Below are positions 13,179 to 20,460 of a stretch of DNA of 64,000 nt, piece by piece. Where the stretch lies: NCBI GenBank assembly GCA_009869945.1, contig WIXG01000272.1, positions 1 to 64,000 on the forward strand, written 5' to 3'. Below the pieces are notes generated by a model that worked only from the letters and a program-made list of their open reading frames with translations, had not been told where the DNA came from and made no database searches. A program made the position numbers and the translations under genes. This stretch comes from Mesaphorura yosii (Eukaryota; Arthropoda; Collembola; Poduromorpha; Tullbergiidae). The first letter of the stretch is position 1, and every line of letters begins with the position of its first letter.

Positions 13179-13794
13179 GTTGCACAACATTTCATGCTTC
13201 AGCTGCAACTTGCGAACTTGCCAGTGAACTAACTGCACTTTGGTTTTCTTCACTAAGAAAAATTGCACCGGTGCGGTTGAGGCTTGAGATTTGCGTTGTT
13301 GTATTTTGCACGGGAGTCTGGCTTGAACTGAAGCTACAGGCGGGGCTTGAGGCTTCTTTGTCTTTGTGCATGCAGAAAAGAGTGACGAAATTTCTGTTAC
13401 ATCAGCTCGGAATCGAAGTCGAGCCCGGATAAGAAGCTGCAGCTTCAGCATTTAGTCACTCAGCTACTCAGCACGCATGGCTCAAGCCAGGCTCATGCGT
13501 GATGCGTGATTTCACTATGCGAAGGCGTAGTGAACATTCTAGAACCTCGTGCAATGGCAGTGAAAAAGTACAGGAATACATTAAGCATTAATCGAACATC
13601 AAACTCTGAACCCTTGGCAAAATGAATGAATGAATTTTAATGAATCGACTGTCTGCAGTATTTTTTAGTCTTCTATTCAATGAATCATGCACGCTCCTTA
13701 TGCATGCTTTACCAGAAAGCGTACAAATTTGTGCTAATAAATTATTGCCCTCGATCTTGGCTTGCTTGCTTTTCGTTTTGCTTCCTACCTTGAT
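13179..13794. other. Spacer between copies A and B
   Basis: Minus-strand sequence upstream of copy A stays open as far as 13451, but that extension is low-hydrophobicity, Lys/Arg-rich and without family resemblance, so I start copy A at 13178. A variant poly(A) hexamer AATAAT (minus strand, 13741-13746) lies 49 nt past the stop of copy B. Confidence 0.4.
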
Positions 13795-14427
13795 TCATGA
13801 TCTTAAGCCGTCATCTTCAGGATCTACAGGGATTACGAGGCGTGGCATGTCAAGAGCGTCCGATTCCGTTCTTGCGCATGCGTCCTCACGCTTGATGGCC
13901 TCCTCGATCTTCTCGTGCCTGCGTTGAATGTAGCCTGCGATCAGGATACCGATGGCGTACACGGCGAGGAGCAAAACGTGGGTCAAAGTCGAGGAGGTCA
14001 GCGGTCCACCGCAGAAAGCAGTGATGGCTTGGGTGCAGATGTACAGCAGGCGAATGGCCCTGACCAAGTTCTGCAAAAAATATTCAGCGGTGCTTTGCAT
14101 GATTGACCGTCTGTGATCATTTTAAAGCCTGTCAATTTGACTTACATGAACCGAGTCACTTCTTGGCTTCAGAATGACGAGAAGCCCGATCGCCAGCAGA
14201 TCAGCTATAACGATGCCAACAATAGAATTACTTCCAGAGCCCAATAACAATGCAGGGAGGAGAATGTACAAAGCCACAACCTGCATTCGTATTCAAGATG
14301 GCAGAGACAGACTCAACTCAACCATGTTAGCTACACAACGCTATGCTGATTTAATCTGGCGGAGAATGCCCGTTTGACTTACCACTTCATACAAATAATT
14401 GCTCGCGAAGAATGTCCAAGCTTCCAT
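13795..14427 (-). CDS. Copy B: intact small four-helix membrane protein (151 aa)
   Basis: Three exons on the minus strand: 14427-14383, 14280-14146 and 14070-13795. Both introns (102 and 75 nt) are phase 0, with GTAAGT donors and GCAG acceptors. An in-frame TAA upstream with no other ATG between fixes the start. The 151-aa product has hydrophobic helices at about 14-29, 36-53, 66-82 and 89-108, then a charged 43-residue tail ending DPEDDGLRS. Loops between helices are short and there is no signal peptide, which suggests a tetraspan membrane protein with both ends probably cytosolic. It shares exon layout, the YLYEV exon-1 end, and the VVALY start of exon 2 with copy C. I do not recognise a named family; arthropod tetraspan families such as DUF4728/pasiflora or LAPTM-like proteins are possibilities only. 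Confidence 0.75.
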
Positions 14428-14843
14428 ATTGAAATTGTAGAGACGCTGATGCAGATGCAGATGCAGACACAGATTTTACGTTAAGATGGCTGTGCTCTTG
14501 TATAGTTTAATACGATGTGGTTGGCAATGCAATGAGGTTAATTAATTCAACTCAATCTTGAATGCACGAGAGACTTTTGGCAGAATTTTTATTAGTTTTA
14601 TTTATTAGCACGAGCATGAATTTAGGGATTCGTGCGTCATATATTTTTAATTTTTCTCAAGAAGTAAAACAAAGGCAGGACATGAAACGACGATGACGAT
14701 GACGTAATTCTCTGCTGCGCTGGCATATACAGTTTTAATTAATAGCTGCCACCACGAGGAGACGAGTGAACAAAGAATAATAATAAAAAACTATTAGCAC
14801 TTTCCAGCAGAAGCGGCGGCGCCGGCGTTAAATCCGTCTATCG
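14428..14843. other. Spacer between copies B and D
   Basis: Holds the presumed 5' leader of copy B, including a (GATGCA)3 repeat and a weak TATA-like TATACAAG (minus strand, 14497-14504). Overlapping AATAAA hexamers on the minus strand at 14597-14606 could serve copy D. No coding exon seen. Confidence 0.4.
14448..14465. repeat. (GATGCA)3 repeat in the leader of copy B
   Basis: Three exact GATGCA units lying 21-38 nt upstream of the copy B ATG, so probably in its 5' untranslated region. Confidence 0.75.
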
Positions 14844-15087
14844 TCAGTTGTCGCCGCCGACCCAACGTCCGCTGACCTTCACTTCCTCCAGCTGCTCATT
14901 GCCCGGCAGTCGTTGCTCCTCGTCGTCGTCAGCACTTGATTCCTTGATGAAGTGGGATACGACCTCGACGATGCAGTAGTAAGAGATCAGCGTGACCAAA
15001 AAGTAGAAATGAATCGTTTCTTCGTTGCGACGACGACGTTGCGTGCGCGTGCAGCAGCCGAATTTATTGCACCATGATTTTTTTCAT
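14844..15087 (-). pseudogene. Copy D: internally deleted and frameshifted family fragment
   Basis: On the minus strand an ATG (15087-15085) is followed by seven A residues, which put it out of frame with what comes next. Without one of those A residues the frame would run on to the TGA at 14846-14844 (about 80 codons). The start of that frame contains SWCNKFGCC, close to the NWCNWCSCS start of copy C, including the identical nine bases TGGTGCAAT. An Arg-rich stretch then leads straight into a helix-4 segment (HFYFLVTLISYYCIV) and an acidic tail ending GRWVGGDN, matching the helix 4 and tail of copy C. Helices 1-3 are absent and no intron is visible. A sequencing error in the A run would restore the frame but not the missing helices. 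Best read as a decayed duplicate. Confidence 0.5.
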
Positions 15088-15876
15088 TTCAGGTGAGAAG
15101 ATACAACTTTGATGTTCCTCATTAATTTATCCAATTCTCTGTCTTGTTTCCTCCTGATCCTGACCTCCTGATGATATTTTTGGACGAGTTTCTTACTCAT
15201 TCAATCCCCAGCCTACACTACCTAGTATAAATAATGCAGCATGTGCCAACATTCGGCTTTTCAGTGTAATCAAATCCAAGTCAAGTGCGAGTGAGTTTAA
15301 ATACTGTTGAATCATCTCTTTTCCGCCTTGGCCTTGCTGGTCAATTCTGGATTTTGGCTCCCACGACCTTCTATTGAATGTGTTCGTGAATCGTCGATTC
15401 ATCAATACATCGATTGCATTTAACTGATAAGGAAGACAAAATCAACCTTCAATACAAAGTACGATTTATCAACGTTTGATGTCGATGACTATGGACAAAT
15501 ATGGCTAACCGGTTAAGAATTAGTTTTATCAGCATAGGAGCATTAGATTGCAACCGGTACGGATTCGCCCGTCCGTTATAGTGTACATTATCTAGCGAGT
15601 GTTCTATGGATGAATGAATAATAAAGCACATAGAGTTAAGCTGACAATAAACTGCTTTGCTAACTTCAGCTTCGTCTGTCGTTATCAGATAAAAAGAATT
15701 AATCTTCGTTCACATGAGGCACGCGAATTTGATTTCATGTCAATTCGAGTGTAAAAATGAATCATTTTAAAAGCTTTAAATTGAAAGAGCAAACAACAGA
15801 ACGGATACGAACGAACGTAAGGAACGGAGCAAAACTTAAAACAAATTGTATTGTGATTTGTTGTTGCCTGCCTAAG
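15088..15876. other. Intergenic region upstream of the BiP-like gene
   Basis: Divergent spacer between copy D (minus) and the chaperone (plus). A second in-frame ATG at 15757 lies upstream of the chosen start, with a TGA stop at 15730-15732 before it. A minus-strand piece at 15256-15194 encodes a hydrophobic run followed by a GTAAGA donor and might be a relic exon of copy D. A TATAAA sits at 15226-15231. I see no clear heat-shock or ER-stress element. Confidence 0.35.
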
Positions 15877-17990
15877 ATGTGGGCAAAATATTTTGTCACA
15901 CTTTTGTGCGTCCAAGTGTTGGTGGTGTTGTGCCCCTCTCAGGCATACGTTATTGGGATAGATTTAGGGACAACCTACTCGTGTGTTGGTGTGGTACGGA
16001 AGGGACGTGTGGAAATCATTCCCAATGACCAAGGAAACCGGATCACACCCAGCATGGTGGCCTTCACCGAGGATGGAGTGCGGTTGATTGGTGACGCTGC
16101 CAAAAGTCAACTGAGTCAAAACCCTGAGAACACAATTTTTGATGTGAAACGGTTCATTGGGCGGCGATGGAACGAAGTGAAGGGAGAAGTGGAGCACTAC
16201 CCGTTCAACATTGTCGAGAGGGACGGCCGGCCGGCGTTTCAAGTGCATATCAAGAAGGGCAAGGGAAATTCGCGGATATTCAGCCCGGAAGAAATTTCTT
16301 CGATGGTGCTGCTGAAGGTAAGTCTCTGTTCTTGTCCTTGTCTTGATCTTACCCGTTGAGTTGATGTTGACTTGTCGCCGCCAGGCTACTGAAAACTCAC
16401 AGCCATTGTTGGTTTAATTTACGATAGATGAAGGAAACCGCTGAGGCATACCTGGGTGAGCCGGTCACCGACGTCGTCATCACCGTCCCCGCTTACTTCA
16501 CCGATGCCCAACGTCAGGCAACCAAGGACGCAGCTACCATTGCAAAACTCAACCCGCTACGAATTATAAACGAACCGACCGCAGCAGCGATCGCATACGG
16601 CTTTGGACAGAAAACAGGAGACCTCAAACTGGACAGGTCGGCAACATCAGCTTCGGCGGACGGAGTGACACGCCTCCTCGTGTACGACCTTGGTGGTGGG
16701 ACCTTTGACGTCAGTCTCCTCGAAGTCGATCAAAATTCCATCTTTGAAGTTCATGCCACGAGTGGAAACACGCGGCTTGGAGGTCAAGACTTTGATTTGA
16801 GGGTGGTCAACCATCTGATTGACGTACACCTGGACAAGACCGGGACGGAGGTGCGGGGTGACCATCGTGCTGTCGAAAAACTGAGGCGTGAGGTTGAACG
16901 AGCGAAGCGTACACTATCATCATACGAAACTGCGCAACTGGAGATTGAAAACTTCCAGAACCGTCAGCACTACTCCACAACACTTACGCGAAAACAGTTT
17001 GAGGAGCTGAACAAGGCCTTGTTCCTGTCCACGCTCGATCCAGTGAAGGCTGTGCTCAAGGACGCTGGTTGGGGAAAGGAGAAGGTGGACGAGATTCTGC
17101 TTGTGGGTGGATCCACACGAATTCCGAAAATTAGGGAGCTGGTATCAGAATACTTTCGTGGAGTGCGAATCCAGTACGGGGTCAACGTTGATGAAATGGT
17201 TGCGTACGGCGCCACGGTTCAAGCTGGAGTACTGGCTGGTGAGAAAGACATGGATGACCTTATCCTGCTCGACATCAACCCCTTAACCCTTGGCATCGAG
17301 ACGGTGGGTGGCGTCATGAGTCCGTTGGTCAAACGGAACACGGTCATCCCATTCACGTATGGGAAAAAGTTCTCCACAGCAGAAGACAACCAGGACTCGG
17401 TTACGATCCAAGTGTTTGAGGGTGAGCGGTCCATGACAAAAGACAACCACAAACTTGGTCAGTTTGACTTGGAAGGGATTCCACCGGCGCCACGAGGAGT
17501 GCCAAACATTCTCGTCGAGTTCTTCATCGACGCCAATGGAATTCTGCAAGTCACTGCGAAGGACGAAGGGTCCGGTCGATCCGAGACGAGAAAAATTGCC
17601 AATAATTACAATCGACTCAAATCACACCAAATCCGCAACATGATCGACCAAGCTGAAGAGTACGCCGAGAAGGACAAACTAGAGAAGGAGAATGTGGAGG
17701 CTCGGAATGAACTCGAGCAGTATGTGTACTTGCTCAAGGCGACAATCAAGGATGGTGGAGTACTCGCCAACAAACTTAACGATGACGAGAGCCGGAAACT
17801 GGGCAAAGCACTGGACGACGTGATTGGGTGGCTGGATTCGAACCCCAAAGCAGAAACTTCGGAGTACACGCGAATCTTGTCCGTGATTAAACCCAAGGTG
17901 GACCGTTTCCTGGACAAGTACATGGTTGACTTGGCTGCGGAGAGAAGAAATTCCACTGGGGGCGGTTTGCCACCACGTGAAGAGCTATGA
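15877..17990 (+). CDS. HSPA5: BiP/GRP78-like ER Hsp70 chaperone with C-terminal REEL (667 aa)
   Basis: Two exons, 15877-16317 and 16428-17990, separated by a 110-nt phase-0 intron (GTAAGT...ATAG). Residues 1-23 form a signal peptide. The ATPase domain follows at once: [10 protein letters not shown] (26-35), ITVPAYF (165-171), [14 protein letters not shown] (232-245) and [12 protein letters not shown] (370-381). The linker [15 protein letters not shown] (424-438) leads to the substrate-binding domain, with [10 protein letters not shown] (497-506), and a helical lid. The protein ends REEL, a variant of the KDEL/HDEL ER-retrieval signal. BiP proteins bind unfolded chains in the ER lumen and use ATP to release them. 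The length is close to the usual 650-660 aa. Oddities are a Ser/Ala-rich insertion near 208-228, Met at 404 where Ala is usual, a possible N-glycosylation site at 655-657 and a short Gly-rich tail. It is probably a diverged paralogue. An alternative start at 15757 would bury the signal peptide. It lies inside the tetraspan cluster on the opposite strand. Confidence 0.93.
16318..16427 (+). other. Intron of the BiP-like gene
   Basis: GTAAGT donor after the codon AAG and an ATAG acceptor before ATGAAGGAAACC. Removing it joins MVLLK to [10 protein letters not shown], which reproduces the continuous Hsp70 sequence exactly at this conserved point. Confidence 0.93.
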
Positions 17991-18026
17991 TTGTGACTTT
18001 TGTAAGATGACTGATAAATAATTTGC

Positions 18027-18032
18027 AATAAA
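18027..18032 (+). terminator. Poly(A) signal of the BiP-like gene
   Basis: AATAAA 37 nt after the TGA stop of the chaperone. Confidence 0.75.
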
Positions 18033-18346
18033 AAATATTGGTACTATAAGATAAGACTACTACTTCTGTTATCTCGTTATGCAGAGTAAGATTTCAGAAA
18101 CCGAAAGAATGTTTGACAAATTATTCATTAGGTTGTTCCTTTCTTCTTCTTCCTTCTTGGTCAAAATTTTACTCAGCCGCGCATAGAGTTAGCTGCATTA
18201 TTGTTGTTTTTGATATGACACTAAAATAAATGCCGAATTGAATTGGATTGAACTGTCGATGTTTAGCGAGAGCATTTTTCTAATTTTTTACATTATTCGA
18301 CGTTTGCCTTTTGTTTCCCCTCTTCATCGCCCATCTGTTCGTGCAG
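18033..18346. other. Spacer downstream of the chaperone
   Basis: No gene seen. The last 50 nt are pyrimidine-rich and end GTGCAG, a good splice acceptor for the coding-like piece that follows on the plus strand. Confidence 0.35.
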
Positions 18347-18547
18347 CGCTGGATCCTTGTGTTGCGCGCAAAGTGGTTCCGTCCCGACCTGTCCCATATC
18401 CTCAAGGACCCCGGGCCTACTGACTGGATTACTGGACGCCGAAATTGCTACAAAATCGCACAAATTTTCTTCCTAGCTTTAAGATGTGGTGGACTAAAGA
18501 TTGGTGCAATGCACAATTTAGAAAGGAGACGTCTTTTGCAAGGGTGA
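18347..18547 (+). CDS. Unrecognised coding-like exon fragment (strand uncertain)
   Basis: A plus-strand frame runs from a strong acceptor (pyrimidine tract, GTGCAG) to a TGA and includes RWILVLRAKWFRPDL and DPGPTDWITGRRN. Its first 25 codons are mostly C- or G-ending, as in the real genes nearby, and the Trp and Pro content looks protein-like. I recognise no family, no donor or poly(A) signal follows closely, and the hydrophobic run before the acceptor may only be the pyrimidine tract. The same bases are also open on the minus strand, ending in a hydrophilic DEEGKQKANVE tail near 18298 that would suit a terminal exon of the neighbouring minus-strand family. Either reading may be a relic. Confidence 0.22.
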   Translation, partial: RWILVLRAKWFRPDLSHILKDPGPTDWITGRRNCYKIAQIFFLALRCGGLKIGAMHNLERRRLLQG

Positions 18548-19178
18548 ATCATGTAAATTCCTGGAGTCAGTTGGTTAACCCCTAAGTAGCTCGTTCTGTG
18601 ATTTTGAATCCGGAAGGAAGTGAACTTTTATCAGGGCACTGCACTGTGAAACACTTTCGAACCTGAAAATCTAAAGGTCTAAGGCAGAAGCTGAGGCCTG
18701 ACGTCACGCTCACGACGTCCAGGAGGAACGACAACACGATACATTATTCTATTGGCTTAGCATTATCGTATTTCGATTTGGTGTGCCTGGATTTTGTACT
18801 TTTGAGATCGGTTCGCTTTACCTTGGAAGGCGCGCGTAGCGTTTGGGATAGTACAATCTCCTTTCATAGAGGCTGAAAAACGTTTTGCGGGCATTGCAGT
18901 GCTTGACTTGAGGCGAATATCTATGCTTGCATTTGTGTGCGGATGAAGCTAAAGATTAATTTTTCGAAGACAGGCGATAGTCTAGCCTGGAATGGTAATC
19001 GAAGGCAAAACTACTCACCGGAATGCTTCAATTGTGCAACTTGACCAAAGTCAATGACTCGAGATGATTAGCCCGCAAGTTTTCTCGGACTGGCTTGTCT
19101 GCAGCGCCCTTTCGCCGATTGCGTCAAGAAAGAGTGGACAAAACAAAAGCAACGTGTTTACTTTTGCACCAGTAAAGT
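18548..19178. other. Spacer between the coding-like fragment and copy E
   Basis: No supported gene. The sequence lacks the iterated-pentamer texture of the distal flanks and may contain further decayed exons that I cannot resolve. Confidence 0.35.
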
Positions 19179-19184
19179 TTTATT
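19179..19184 (-). terminator. Poly(A) signal of copy E
   Basis: AATAAA on the minus strand, 75 nt past the TGA of copy E. Confidence 0.6.
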
Positions 19185-19258
19185 CAACGCCATAAACGAC
19201 TTGTTTGCTTTTCGTATTGCCAGAAATGTGCAATTTAGGCAGTGCGTTAACCTTGAAC

Positions 19259-19423
19259 TCAGATTGTGGTGCCATTGTCAGCGTCCCTTCCGTCTCTAGA
19301 AAGGAGGTGGGCCATTGGTTCCTCGGGATCAGTCGATTGTTCGATGATTCTAGCTTTCACTCCGGCGGCCCGTTTGTTGAAACCCCACACGAATTGCAGG
19401 TACAGGGTAGAATCGTTGTTCGC
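19259..19423 (-). CDS. Copy E: terminal-exon fragment of the four-helix family
   Basis: A 54-codon minus-strand frame ending in TGA at 19261-19259, followed by a good AATAAA. It reads LYLQFVWGFNKRAAGVK and then a hydrophilic tail ending RDADNGTTI. The FVWGFNKRAAG segment lines up with LVTHTLKKAAA at the end of helix 4 in copy C. Helices 1-3 and most of helix 4 are missing. Just upstream on the minus strand (19482-19424) a good acceptor is followed by NFKRFMGDF and a GTAAGC donor, faintly like the end of exon 1 in copy A. So first- and last-exon remnants seem to be joined again. It could instead be an alternative last exon for copy C, which ends about 185 nt upstream. Function unknown. Confidence 0.4.
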   Translation of the reverse strand, partial: ANNDSTLYLQFVWGFNKRAAGVKARIIEQSTDPEEPMAHLLSRDGRDADNGTTI

Positions 19424-19554
19424 TTACAAAATCTCCCATGAATCTTTTAAAATTGCAAGACGCAACTTTGGTGCTCTGAATAAACAAACTCTTATCTTTG
19501 AGACACAAATCTCATCAAAGCAAGGCGCTATCGCATGTCACTGAACAACGAAAA

Positions 19555-19560
19555 TTTATT
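19555..19560 (-). terminator. Poly(A) signal of copy C
   Basis: AATAAA on the minus strand, 48 nt past the stop of copy C. Confidence 0.75.
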
Positions 19561-19608
19561 AGAACCTGAAAATGAAATGATTTTGAACAATTTCAGCAGC
19601 TGTCAGGT

Positions 19609-20460
19609 TTATGGAGCGCCAGCTTTGAGCTCCAAGCTCTCGCCCTCAGGCTTCGCAGCGGCAGCCGCCGACACAGCAGCTCCGCTGTCGTTCAAGGCAA
19701 CTTCAACCAATTCCGCGTTCATCACCGCCTCGGGCTTGCAAGCCTTCACTTCCTTGAGTTCGTGGTTGGCGTGCAGAGTTTCTCCATCGGCATCGGCGAC
19801 GACGACATTGTTGTTGGCTGCTGCCTTCTTGAGTGTGTGGGTCACTAGCAGAGATATGAAATAGTAGATCAGCAAGACGGTGATGAAGGCGCAGCGGTAC
19901 TCCTCGTCCCAGTGGTAGAATCCGAAAATCAGACCAGTCGAGATAAACCAGAGTCGAAGTTTGGGCAGCTCAACCTAGAACAGAACAGATAATCGACAAT
20001 TACAATTAGAAAGGAATTTCAAATAATTCAATGCTCAGGTCTTACCAATTCACCTCCGTCCAGAACGCTGGACCAGGTTGACCCCAGATGAAGAACGGCC
20101 AGCAGGTCAATGAGCAATGCGACGAAGGATAGCTCATTGGACACTGTAAATAAATGCGGGCAGTAGCAGTGGGCAAGAAAAATGTCAATAATTTATGTGT
20201 GAACTCGTTAAAATCAAGATTTCTACCTCCAACAACTCTGTCATACTGCATTGGAAGCAGGGTCGCCGTCAACGTCGTCACAAAAATCGCCATAACCTGC
20301 ACGGGAGAAGTTCAAGATCAATACTTGCTCAAATTTCCGCTTTCGGTCGAAACTGCACAGCAGGAAGGCAGGATTTCCTTACCAAATCAGTAAGATAAGC
20401 CAGAAAACGTCCAACGCTTTGGCTGCAGGAGCACGAACACCAATTGCACCAATTCGCCAT
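19609..20460 (-). CDS. Copy C: intact small four-helix membrane protein with Cys-rich N-terminus (203 aa)
   Basis: Four minus-strand exons: 20460-20383, 20296-20227, 20143-20046 and 19974-19609. Introns are 86, 83 and 71 nt, all GT-AG, in phases 0, 1 and 0. An in-frame TAA at 20496-20494 precedes the ATG. The 203-aa product begins MANWCNWCSCSCSQ, has hydrophobic helices at about 19-40, 54-77, 88-103 and 110-127, and ends in a 76-residue Ala-rich, mildly acidic tail. The N-terminal cysteines may be palmitoylated or bind metal; that is inference. Acidic residues sit inside or beside helices (Asp25, Asp62, DEE at 105-107). The layout is tetraspan-like, with both ends probably cytosolic. Exon borders match copy B, except that exon 2 of B corresponds to exons 2 and 3 here. 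I do not recognise a named family. An AATAAA follows the stop closely. Confidence 0.78.

Noticed and set aside
13179-13451. N-terminal extension of copy A to an ATG at 13451
   Set aside because: The extra residues lack family resemblance or helices. Starting at 13178 gives an exon 1 like those of copies B and C, ending at the same kind of phase-0 donor.
15757-15876. Upstream in-frame ATG of the BiP-like gene
   Set aside because: Using it would add 40 residues in front of a clear signal peptide, which should be at the N-terminus. It is more likely 5' untranslated sequence or an upstream ATG.
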